Below are positions 26,743 through 36,334 of a stretch of DNA of 64,000 nt, piece by piece; position 1 is the first letter of the stretch; every line of letters starts with the position of its first letter. Where the stretch lies: the NCBI RefSeq assembly GCF_018982885.2, contig NZ_CP081848.1:2356001-2420000 (forward strand), written 5' to 3'. The notes under the pieces are model-generated. The model ran no database searches. It worked only from the letters and a program-made list of their open reading frames with translations, and was not told where the DNA came from. The translations under genes and the position numbers were made by a program. This DNA comes from Polymorphobacter megasporae (GTDB taxonomy: Bacteria > Pseudomonadota > Alphaproteobacteria > Sphingomonadales > Sphingomonadaceae).

Positions 26743-26836
26743 ATAGCTTTGCTTCAGGGAATAAACGGCACGACACCGCTGACACGGCGGGCGGCCGGCA
26801 GCCGGCGGCATTTGCCACCGCAACAGGGGTCGAGAC

Positions 26837-29356
26837 ATGGGCAAGCGCCGCTATTTATTGTTGGTTGGAACGGCATCGCTGCTCGCGGTCCCGGCGGGAG
26901 CGCAGTCGGTCGTCGCCGAGACGCCTGCCGCCGCCGATACCACGGCGCTCGCCGACAGCGGCGACATCATCGTCACCGCGCGCCGGGTCAACGAGTCGCT
27001 CGGCAACGTCCCGGCGTCGATCACCGCGTTCTCCGCCGCAACGATCGCCACCAAGGACATCCAGCGCGCCGCCGATTTCGTCAAGCTGACCCCCGGCGTG
27101 ACGATCGTCACGTCGACCGGCGATGCGGGCGACACCCAGATCAACATTCGCGGCATCAATGGCGCGCGCGACGCCGAAAGCTCGGTTGCGCTCGTCGTCG
27201 ACGGCATCCTCAAGACGAACACCGCCGATCTCAACCAGAATTTCGGGACGCTGCGCCAGATCGAGGTGCTCAAGGGCCCGCAGGGCGCGCTCTATGGGCG
27301 CAACGCCGCCGCCGGCGCGATCATCATCCAGACGGTCAAGCCCGGCGACACCTTCGAAGGCGAAGCGCGGACGAGCATCGCCAACGACAACACCTACACC
27401 GCCAACGCCTATGTCGCGGGACCGGTATCGGACAAGATCGGCGTCGTGCTGTCGGGCTCGTATGCGACAACCGATGGATTTTATACGAACACGCTGCTTA
27501 AGAGCAAAACCGTCGACGACCAGCGCAGCTTTGGGATCGACGGGCGCGTCATCGCCAAGATCGGTGACAGCACGACGCTCGACGCGAAAGCGCGCTACGG
27601 CGAGCTCCACGGTGCATCGATTAATTTCAACTCGGACTTCCTCCTGCCCAATTTCGCCGCGTCGAATGCGGCGTTCTATGAGGACGTCAACAAGCATCCG
27701 TTCAACTATTACAGCAACATCCGGCCGACGAACGATCAGCAGACGGTCGAGGCATCGCTCAAGCTCGACCATGATTTCGGCGGCATGGCGCTGACCGTCT
27801 GGGGCCAGTTCAGCGACATCAGCAACAAGCTCACCGCCGATGGCACGTCGGCCGATTTCGCGCGCTATATCTCGGCGGCGCAGCCCGCGGGGAATGCGAC
27901 GGTCAACGCCTGCTTCGCCTCGACTGCGGCGCTGACCGGCTACACCGTCAACCAGCCGGATTCGATCGGCAAGATCCCGGTGCCGTTCATCTTCGCACCG
28001 GCGACCGGCTCGACCTTCGGCGCGTATTCGCCGACGACGTGCGACGGGACGCAATTCCAGCGGCGCGACCAGACCGATTATTCGACCGAAATTCGCCTCG
28101 CCTCGACGGGTGACGGCCCGCTCAGCTGGCAGGCCGGGGCGTATTACCTCCACGTCGACCGCCATGTCGGCGTTAGCCTCGGCGGTGATACCGGGGCCGG
28201 GGTCATCCAGCAGTTGTACAACGCGCCGGGGTCGGCCAATCCGACGTCGCAGCTGTTCGACGACAAGTTGCGCACCAACGTCTACGCCGCGTTCGGCTCG
28301 GTCGATTACAAGCCGACCCCGCGCATCGACCTCAGCGTCGCGCTGCGCTACGATATCGAGGAGCGGCACGACCACAACCTCGTGCCGCTGGCGACCGATC
28401 CGTTCACCGGCAGCCCGATCAATCCCGGCCAGACCAACGGCGCGATCCCCGACCAGCAGAAGACCTTTCGCCAGTTCGAGCCGAAGGTCAGCGTGCGTTA
28501 CGAAATCCTGCCACGGACAAACCTGTACGCGAACTACGGCGTCGGCTTCAAATCGGGCGGGTTCAACAACGCCGGCTCGGCGGCGATCGTCCAGCAGAAC
28601 TTCGTCCAGGCGCTTGGGGCGAACGTCAAGATCGACGACCAGTATCGCAAGGAAAAGTCGGACGCGTTCGAGGCCGGCATCAAGGGCCGCGTCGGGCCGT
28701 TTACCTACAACCTCGCGGGCTATTACACCCAGGTCCACGACATGCAGTTCTTCGAGTTCTTCGTCGGCTCGTTCGGCTTGCTCCGCGTCGTCTCGAACAT
28801 CGACCGTGTCGACCTGACCGGAGTCGAAGGAAGCGCGAACGTCACGATCGTCAAGGGCTGGACGCTCGACGGCGCCTTCAACTACACCGACTCGAAGATC
28901 AAGAAGAACAGCTCGCGGCCCGACACCGTCGGCAACGAGTCGCCGTACACCGCGAAGTACACGATCAATGCGGGGACGCAGGTTCTCGAGCCGCTGACCG
29001 ACAAGATCGACGGCCTGTTCCGCCTCGACTACCGCCTGACCGGGCCGACGTGGTTCTCGACCGTCCAGAACCAGGTCGAGCCGACGCTGTTCAGCGGGCT
29101 GCTGCCGATCTCGGCGCTGGCGCTGCCCGCGTTCGTCGGCAACGCCAACTTCGTCCGGTCACGCCGCGATGCGTTCGGCGTGTTCGACGTCCGCGCCGGC
29201 ATCCAGGGCGGACGCTGGAAGGCGATCCTGTTCTCCGACAACGTGCTCGACAAGAAGTACCTCGCCGAAGTCATCCCGGCGATCGAGTTCGGGGGCGCCT
29301 TCATCTCGCCGGGCGCGCGCCGCCGCTTCGGGATTGAGTTGGGGTATAAGTTCTAG
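26837..29356 (+). CDS. TonB-dependent receptor
   Basis: An 839-residue outer-membrane receptor. It has a signal peptide (LLLVGTASLLAVPAGAQS), a TonB box-like DIIVTARR, a plug domain (VLKGPQGALYGRNAAAGAI) and a barrel ending in FGIELGYKF with terminal aromatic residue. The plug style is that of the broad sphingomonad receptor group used for small organic substrates rather than a clear siderophore type. Divergent from the GntR regulator and its catabolic operon, so it is the likely uptake gate for the operon's substrate. A GC hairpin at 29424-29441 follows. Confidence 0.93.
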   Translation: MGKRRYLLLVGTASLLAVPAGAQSVVAETPAAADTTALADSGDIIVTARRVNESLGNVPASITAFSAATIATKDIQRAADFVKLTPGVTIVTSTGDAGDTQINIRGINGARDAESSVALVVDGILKTNTADLNQNFGTLRQIEVLKGPQGALYGRNAAAGAIIIQTVKPGDTFEGEARTSIANDNTYTANAYVAGPVSDKIGVVLSGSYATTDGFYTNTLLKSKTVDDQRSFGIDGRVIAKIGDSTTLDAKARYGELHGASINFNSDFLLPNFAASNAAFYEDVNKHPFNYYSNIRPTNDQQTVEASLKLDHDFGGMALTVWGQFSDISNKLTADGTSADFARYISAAQPAGNATVNACFASTAALTGYTVNQPDSIGKIPVPFIFAPATGSTFGAYSPTTCDGTQFQRRDQTDYSTEIRLASTGDGPLSWQAGAYYLHVDRHVGVSLGGDTGAGVIQQLYNAPGSANPTSQLFDDKLRTNVYAAFGSVDYKPTPRIDLSVALRYDIEERHDHNLVPLATDPFTGSPINPGQTNGAIPDQQKTFRQFEPKVSVRYEILPRTNLYANYGVGFKSGGFNNAGSAAIVQQNFVQALGANVKIDDQYRKEKSDAFEAGIKGRVGPFTYNLAGYYTQVHDMQFFEFFVGSFGLLRVVSNIDRVDLTGVEGSANVTIVKGWTLDGAFNYTDSKIKKNSSRPDTVGNESPYTAKYTINAGTQVLEPLTDKIDGLFRLDYRLTGPTWFSTVQNQVEPTLFSGLLPISALALPAFVGNANFVRSRRDAFGVFDVRAGIQGGRWKAILFSDNVLDKKYLAEVIPAIEFGGAFISPGARRRFGIELGYKF

Positions 29357-29423
29357 GGAAGGGTGTCCCGGCAAATTCGCTGTCCTACAGGGGCGGGGAG
29401 GGAGTAAGTTTAACGCTACGAGT

Positions 29424-29441
29424 CGGGGCCGCCGGGCCCCG
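29424..29441 (+). terminator. Terminator-like hairpin after the TonB receptor
   Basis: CGGGGCC-GCCG-GGCCCCG, a 7-bp all-GC stem 68 bp past the receptor stop, followed by a T-rich stretch (TCTTTCTCATTGTT) about 10 bp on. Confidence 0.55.
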
Positions 29442-29614
29442 GCACTGCGCTCTTTCTCATTGTTGGTCGCCGTCACGCAGCCCCGGATTGGGCCCGGTCG
29501 ACCTGCGCAAACGAAAGCGGCGCGCAGGCGGGGCGGAAGTCAGGCGAAATCGATGTTCAAAACCGTGAACTTCGTGTGACCTTTGACCCGCGAGAACGAG
29601 CGAAGTCCGCGCGT

Positions 29615-30444
29615 TTAGTCGTTCAGAAACGCCGCGAACTGCTCCTTCCAGGCCGGGTGCCAACGCGACAAAGCAGGGCGGTTCTCGATGATGTCGCCTG
29701 CCGCCCAGGCGATGCGCTTCGCGTCCTGCTCCGGGGTCGTCTCGTTGTCGGGGCAGACAATATAGAAGTCGCCGCGTGCGACGCGCTCGAGCATTAGGTC
29801 GACGACCTGCTCGGGCGACCATGCACCCGCTGGCCTCTCGACCGGACGGCCACGGGTCATCCCGGTGTGGGTGAAGCCCGGGATCAGCAGGTGCGCCGTG
29901 ACACGGTCGCCGGCGCGCTCGCGGAGCGAATGCGCGAGCCCCTCGGTCAGCGCCTTCACGCCCGCCTTGCTGACGTTATACGCGGTGTTGCCGGGCGGAT
30001 GGGTGATGCCCTGCTTCGACCCGGTGTTGATGACCAGACCCGGGCCGCCGTGACCCAGCATTTCCGGCACGAACGCCTGCACGCCGTGGACCACGCCCAT
30101 CAGGTTGACCCCGATCACCTCGTCCCACGCCGCCGGGTCGGCAAAGACATCGCCGCCCGATCCGACCCCGGCGTTGTTCATCAGCACCGACACCGGGCCG
30201 TGACGCTCGACGATCGTCCGCGCGAGATCGGCGATGGCGGAGCGGTCGGCGACGTCGGTGGCGAAAGCGACCGCGCCGTCGATCGACGCGGTCGCATTGT
30301 CGAGCGTCTCGCCAGCGCGGTCGAGCATCGCGACGCGCATTCCCCCCGCAGCGAACGCCTGCGCCGCCGCAAGCCCGATTCCGCTGGCAGCCCCGGTGAC
30401 GACCGCGAGATTACCCGGCGCGATCGCTGCGAACGAGGGTGCGC

Positions 30445-30448
<4 letters not shown>
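29615..30448 (-). CDS. SDR-family oxidoreductase
   Basis: A 277-residue short-chain dehydrogenase with TGAASGIG cofactor loop, NNAG, catalytic Ser in [10 protein letters not shown] and YNVSK. The C-terminus is longer than in minimal SDRs. It starts at GTG 30448, overlapping the stop of the aldo/keto reductase gene (GTGA), so the two reductases are co-translated. Substrate unknown; perhaps part of the neighbouring catabolic cluster. Confidence 0.92.
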
Positions 30449-31434
<986 letters not shown>

Positions 31435-31555
31435 GTCTCTCCTGTCGGGTCGATTGCGCGCAGCCGACGCCAATCGGGCGCCGCAGTGTCGGGGTGATGC
31501 GCCCGCACAACCCGCGATGCACCCCATGTATCCGCTGCCCGCCCGAGACGAGTCC

Positions 31556-31882
31556 CTATGCGGTCATCAAATCCATGAGCACGCGTCGGACCTGCGCGTG
31601 ATCGGTCAGGTCACCCATCAGGAACAGTCGCTTGTCGGCGGCCTGGCAGATCAAGGTTGGGGTGACGATGATGCCGTCGGTAATTGCCCGCCTGGGCTGC
31701 GAGAAGACATCGATAATCTCGAGTTCGGGCGGGGTGGTGCCGAGGTCGAGGCCATCGAGGATGAGCGACAGATTATGCTCCGCACGGACCGAATTGGGCG
31801 TCGATCGCGCGACATACAGCCGCAAGCGCAGGACCGCCCCGCTCGACGGAGTTTCGACGAGGTCCACCTCAGCCGTTCCCAC
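31556..31882 (-). CDS. kaiB: Circadian clock-type protein KaiB
   Basis: A 108-residue thioredoxin-like protein with the KaiB pattern: [38 protein letters not shown] and [16 protein letters not shown]. KaiB binds the phosphorylated KaiC ring and resets it after switching fold. The start is a GTG at 31882, overlapping the kaiC stop by 14 bases; a second GTG at 31867 is possible. It is the third gene of the LOV sensor-kaiC-kaiB unit. Length is close to the ~100 residues of cyanobacterial KaiB. Identity is secure; a role in daily timing, rather than in stress or light signalling as in some heterotrophs, is not shown. Confidence 0.93.
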   Translation of the reverse strand: MGTAEVDLVETPSSGAVLRLRLYVARSTPNSVRAEHNLSLILDGLDLGTTPPELEIIDVFSQPRRAITDGIIVTPTLICQAADKRLFLMGDLTDHAQVRRVLMDLMTA

Positions 31883-33653
31883 TGGAAGCGGACCCCAAAA
31901 TCTCTTCGGCGGTCGGAATGTCGTCCTTGACGCGCCTGAGGTCGAGCCGGTCGCGTGTGGCGGCGCGGCCGACCTCGAGCCGGCTCGCCTCGTCTACATT
32001 CGACAGGTCGGCCTCGCGCTGTTTCCAGCCAAGTTCGAGCGTCGCTGCTTCGACCTTGGACCGCGCTTCGGACAATTCGCGTTCGAGCGTCACGTGCAGC
32101 CGGCCTGCGGCAATCTCGTCGAGGACATGGAGCCGCTCGACTTCGGCCTCCTTCTGGGCGCGGGCGCTTCCCATCAGCACCTCGCCCTCGGCGACATAGA
32201 CGTCGACCAGGTCGATACCCGACGCCCCAAGAACAAGCTCGCGGACCTGATTCGAGTGACCGGTGCCGCGTGACTTGATGATCGTCACGGCGCGGTTGCG
32301 CTCGCCGTCGCGCGCCACATACGACACGTGCAGCCACGTGTCGGCGATCGTCGATATCGTGCTCGCCGACAGCTCGACGTTGCCGCTGACCTGGTCGAGC
32401 AGCGAGGTGCAGACGACGGTCGTTCCGCGCGACTTGGCCATGTTGAGCAAGTCTTCGCAGATCATCGCCGAGAACGGATAATCGGCCTTCATCAACGCGG
32501 AAATCGGGTCGATCACGAGGCAGTCGGGTCGTCCCGCATCCATCATGTCACGGATCTGGATGAGATGTTCTTCAGGGCTGACCCCGGCTGACACGAACGA
32601 CGCGACGGTGAGCAGGCCGGCATCGACGAACGGAGCCAGGTCGATGCCGATCGAAACCATGTTGGCGACGATCTGCTCGGCGCCCTCGTCGAAGCTCACC
32701 AGCAGGACGCGATCGCCGCGCCCACACGCCGCAGCGGCGAAGCTGACGCCAAGACTGGTCTTCGATGTTCCGGGCGAGCCCGATATCAAGACGCTGTTGC
32801 CGCGCAGGTAACCGCCGTTCAACAGCGCATCGAGCCGCGCGATGCCGGTCGAAACCCGATCGGCAAACGTCGGGTAACCGATGCGCTCGCTCTTGATCGC
32901 GATGACGTTGATGCCCGAAGCGCCGATCACGATCGGCACGGGGTTGGCAGCGAAGCCTGATCCGCGATATTTGCCGATGCGGATCGTCCGCGACGAGCCG
33001 GTCGCGGTCACCGTCTCGGCGAGAATGATCAGGCAGTCGGTCATATATTGCAGAAAATCGGCGCGGACCTGCTCGCGGTCGCGCGTGCCGAAGGTCTTCA
33101 CGGTCACGATGGCGGAAATCTCCATCTTCCGGATCCACGCGTCTAGACGCAGGAGTTCGGTTCGCTCGAGCTGCTCGTCATGCAGGCTGCTGAGCAGCAT
33201 ATCGATGCCGTCGAACACGATGTTGCGCGCGCCGGTCTCCTCCGTGAGCGCCGTCAGCACCGCAAGCAGCCCCTTGAGGTCGAACGCCCCCGTCATCACC
33301 GCATCTTCGGGCACCCGGGCGTCGACGAGGTGAAACCGCGTTGTTTCAGGCGGCTCAGCGAGCGGATTGGCGGCCCATTCGAACAATGCGACGTTCGCCC
33401 TGATCTGCGCGATCGGCTCCTCGAACGTCACGAAGATGCACGGCTCGCCAAGCTTGGTCAGTCGATTGACCATCGTCTGGATCGCGAACACGGTCTTTCC
33501 GGCCCCCGGGGCACCGACGATCGCGGTCAACCGGCCCCGCGGCAGGCCGCCGCGACTGATCTGGTCGAAGCCCTCGATGCCGGTGGGCGCTTTCGGGATC
33601 GCAATGCCGTGCGATGCCGGCGGCGCATTGGCGGTGGATGCCGGAACTTTCAT
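31869..33653 (-). CDS. kaiC: Circadian clock-type ATPase KaiC
   Basis: A 594-residue double RecA-like ATPase. CI: Walker A GAPGAGKT at 47-54 and the catalytic Glu pair at 78-79 (VTFEEP). CII: a variant Walker A GSPGTSKT at 292-299 and acidic pair in SFDEG (322-323). Ser434-Thr435 in ASTISTIADT align with the autophosphorylated Ser/Thr of cyanobacterial KaiC. From ~495 the protein has a ~100-residue charged helical tail (KEAEVERLHVLDEIAAG) in place of the short KaiA-binding end. It starts four bases before the LOV gene stop (ATGA) and overlaps kaiB. No kaiA or SasA-like kinase is nearby. Confidence 0.95.
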   Translation of the reverse strand: MKVPASTANAPPASHGIAIPKAPTGIEGFDQISRGGLPRGRLTAIVGAPGAGKTVFAIQTMVNRLTKLGEPCIFVTFEEPIAQIRANVALFEWAANPLAEPPETTRFHLVDARVPEDAVMTGAFDLKGLLAVLTALTEETGARNIVFDGIDMLLSSLHDEQLERTELLRLDAWIRKMEISAIVTVKTFGTRDREQVRADFLQYMTDCLIILAETVTATGSSRTIRIGKYRGSGFAANPVPIVIGASGINVIAIKSERIGYPTFADRVSTGIARLDALLNGGYLRGNSVLISGSPGTSKTSLGVSFAAAACGRGDRVLLVSFDEGAEQIVANMVSIGIDLAPFVDAGLLTVASFVSAGVSPEEHLIQIRDMMDAGRPDCLVIDPISALMKADYPFSAMICEDLLNMAKSRGTTVVCTSLLDQVSGNVELSASTISTIADTWLHVSYVARDGERNRAVTIIKSRGTGHSNQVRELVLGASGIDLVDVYVAEGEVLMGSARAQKEAEVERLHVLDEIAAGRLHVTLERELSEARSKVEAATLELGWKQREADLSNVDEASRLEVGRAATRDRLDLRRVKDDIPTAEEILGSASSGNG

Positions 33654-35806
33654 CGACGATGCGTTCCCGTGTGTTGGGCGGTTGAATGACGATCGGGCGC
33701 ACGCAGCGGCAGGCGTGCTTCATTCATCAGCAACCACGCAAAATCCTCGGCGACAAGCGGAATGCTGAATAAATAGCCTTGTCCGATCTCGCAGCCTTCG
33801 CGCGCGAGGAACGCGCGCTGGGTCTCGGTTTCGATCCCTTCGGCAACGAAGCCGATCCCCATACTCCGTGCGAGCGAGATGACCGCCCGGATGATCAGCG
33901 CATCGGTCGACCCGAGGACGAGCTTGCGAACGAACATCTGGTCGATCTTGAGCTTGTCGACCTTGAAATCGCGCAGATACCGGAAGGTCGCGTGGCCACT
34001 GCCGAAGTCGTCGATGGCGATCGTGAAGCCCATCTTCCTCAGCGCGGTCAACGCCGCAACGACGAGGGGCGACGGCTCGATCAGCAGACCCTCGGTCATC
34101 TCGATCTCGAAATCGGCCGCGTTTGCACCCGTGGATCGTAATGCGCTTTTGACGATCGAGATGAAGTCGGGGTCGAGCAACTGCGACCCCGAGACGTTGA
34201 TCGCGATCGGCGGCGTCGTCAAACCTTCGGCCTGCCACCGCTGGCGCTGTCGCATCGCCTGCTCGATCACCCAGCGGCCCAGCGGCATCATCAGCCCCGA
34301 CGCCTCGGCGAGTGGAATGAACAGGTCGGGGCGCTGGACGCCGAGAACCGGATGATTCCACCGCACCAGCGCCTCCGCCGAAACGATCCGACCCGACCTG
34401 AGATCGACGAGCGGCTGGTAATGCAGCTCGAGTTCATCCTTGGCGATCGCCTGCTCGAGTGACTGGGCAAGGAGCGCGCGGTTCTGGAAGCGGTCATCGC
34501 GTTCGCGCGTGTAGAGAGTATGGGCGTTGCGGCCTTCCTGCCTCGACCAGCGCAGGGCAAGTTCGGCGCGCATGATCAGTTCGCTGGCGAGATCGTCGGC
34601 TGCCGGCGCGCCGGGTTCGGCGTCCGGGCTCAACGCCGCGCCGAGTCCAGTCTCGATCGTCATCTGATGCGCGCCGACGTAGAACGGGCGGGCGAGGGCC
34701 TCGGTCGCGGAAATGGCGAGCGACGACAGCGATGCCTCGTCGACGCATTCAGGCACCATGATTGCAAACTCGTCGCCCGCGAGGCGGGTCGTAACCCCGG
34801 CGACGGTTTCCGCGATTTCGGCGACGCGTCGCGCGGTCTCGCACAGGATCTCGTCGCCCATATGTTGTCCGAGCGCGTCGCTGATGTCGCCAAAGGCTTC
34901 GATGCCGACGCAAAGAACCGCGCATCGCTTCGGCCGGTTGCCATCGTTGTCGAGCTGCCGGGCAAGCGCCTGCCGCCACGCATTTCGCGTCAGTAGCCCC
35001 GTTAGCGGATCACGCAGCGCATGGTTGGCGATCTCCGACTCCCAGCGCTTTTCGGCGCTGATCTCCATGGCAAGGCCGTCCCAGATGATATCGCCGTTGG
35101 CCATGCGTCGCGGCGGTGCGTCGCTCCGCAACCAGTGGACGGCACCGTCGGCCGCGATCAGCCTGAACTCCTCGCGGAAGATCGTCATCCGTGCGGCCGA
35201 GTCGCGGACCGCTGCAACCAGCGCGTCGAGGTCGTCGGGATGGACGTGATCGTAGAAGGTGCGTGCAGCCTCACCGCCTTCGATACCGAGCACGTTGTAG
35301 ATCGAGGGGCTGCAATAGACGATTTCGATTGACCCATCGGTCCGCATCACACGCCGGTAGATGTATCCCGTCAGCCGGTCGGCAATACTGGCGAGCCGCG
35401 CCTCGGCGTCCGCCTTATCCTCGGAGGCACGCCGCGCGGCGTCCGCCAGTTGCTGGATCCCGATGTATCCGGTGATCTTTCCGGCGGGATCGCGGATGGG
35501 ATCGATCGTGACGTCGTTCCAGAACGTCGTGCCGTCCTTACGGTAGTTGAGGATTTCACGGCGGATGCTTCGGCCCGCCGCGAGCGCCGCACCGATGTCG
35601 GCGCGCACCGCAGGATCGGACTCGGGGCCGTTAAGAAACCGGCAATTGCGCCCGACGACCTCGTCCATCGTGTACCCGCACAGGTCGGTGAAGGCGGAAT
35701 TGACATAGACGATCGGGTTGTCGGGGAGATCGGCACTCGTGACGATCAGCGGTCGCGATATCGCGGCAAGCGCCCGGCCGCTGTCTTCGGTCGTAAGCGA
35801 ATTCAT
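33650..35806 (-). CDS. LOV-PAS-GGDEF-EAL protein (blue-light sensor with c-di-GMP output)
   Basis: About 718 residues. Residues ~14-120 form a LOV domain with the flavin-adduct Cys55 in GRNCRFLNG and NYRKDGTTFWN downstream. A second PAS (~140-250) follows. The GGDEF domain (~262-425) has AGDEF at 343-347, but the usual DxD metal site reads GIE (301-303) and no RxxD I-site is seen, so cyclase activity is doubtful. The EAL domain (~440-695) is intact (EAL 478-480, IDDFGSG, VAEGIET), which predicts c-di-GMP hydrolysis. ATG 35806 is chosen over an upstream TTG at 35869; neither has a strong ribosome site. First gene of the operon with kaiC and kaiB. Confidence 0.93.
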   Translation of the reverse strand: MNSLTTEDSGRALAAISRPLIVTSADLPDNPIVYVNSAFTDLCGYTMDEVVGRNCRFLNGPESDPAVRADIGAALAAGRSIRREILNYRKDGTTFWNDVTIDPIRDPAGKITGYIGIQQLADAARRASEDKADAEARLASIADRLTGYIYRRVMRTDGSIEIVYCSPSIYNVLGIEGGEAARTFYDHVHPDDLDALVAAVRDSAARMTIFREEFRLIAADGAVHWLRSDAPPRRMANGDIIWDGLAMEISAEKRWESEIANHALRDPLTGLLTRNAWRQALARQLDNDGNRPKRCAVLCVGIEAFGDISDALGQHMGDEILCETARRVAEIAETVAGVTTRLAGDEFAIMVPECVDEASLSSLAISATEALARPFYVGAHQMTIETGLGAALSPDAEPGAPAADDLASELIMRAELALRWSRQEGRNAHTLYTRERDDRFQNRALLAQSLEQAIAKDELELHYQPLVDLRSGRIVSAEALVRWNHPVLGVQRPDLFIPLAEASGLMMPLGRWVIEQAMRQRQRWQAEGLTTPPIAINVSGSQLLDPDFISIVKSALRSTGANAADFEIEMTEGLLIEPSPLVVAALTALRKMGFTIAIDDFGSGHATFRYLRDFKVDKLKIDQMFVRKLVLGSTDALIIRAVISLARSMGIGFVAEGIETETQRAFLAREGCEIGQGYLFSIPLVAEDFAWLLMNEARLPLRAPDRHSTAQHTGTHRR

Positions 35807-36334
35807 ATGACGCTGTGCGTCGGCCGAACAGGAACTCGACTGTCCTTGCGCTTCACGTTGTTCAAGCAAAACGCACCGTTCTCATATCCGCCGACTACGC
35901 CCGGCGAACGGCGTCGACGCAGTATCGATCTGTCATCGGACGTTCCTTAAAACCTGCCATAAGTAATCAGGCTAACCCAAATCGCACGATAGGGCCAGCA
36001 TTGATATGGATAAATCGGGAAAAGCGACGTCTATCCGGTAAGACAGTCCGAATGTTAGCTGTGGTGTCATTGAATTCCCAGCTTAAGTAGGTGCGCTTGC
36101 TGTCACGGTCTAAGATTGTTCTGGAACGTGGTGAAAATATGTTAATCGGATGTCCGATAACAAATGTTTCGAAAACAGTCGGTCCCAAATTGTTGGCTAA
36201 CACTTTTTTAATGTCGGCTCGACAAATGGCCAGTCTCGTCCGGCGCAGGTCAACGTCGGTCGAAGCCAGAACGGAATCACGCCCTGTTTGATGGATTGGT
36301 CGGTGATTGCGGCGATCCGGGGTGGATCAGACCA
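35807..36334. promoter_or_regulatory. AT-richer upstream region of the LOV-kaiC-kaiB operon
   Basis: 528 bp without a gene. The right half (about 36000-36240) is clearly lower in GC than the surroundings. It contains the interrupted palindrome ATCGGA-TG-TCCGAT with flanking GTT/AAC at 36141-36161, about 335 bp upstream of the LOV protein ATG. The operon promoter should be here; no clear -35/-10 pair was picked out. The palindrome could instead belong to the 3' end of the OmpA lipoprotein gene. Confidence 0.45.

Noticed and set aside
26855-28738. 627-codon open frame antisense to the second TonB receptor
   Set aside because: Composition typical of an antisense shadow (Arg/Val/Asp-rich) and it lies wholly inside a well-supported receptor gene.
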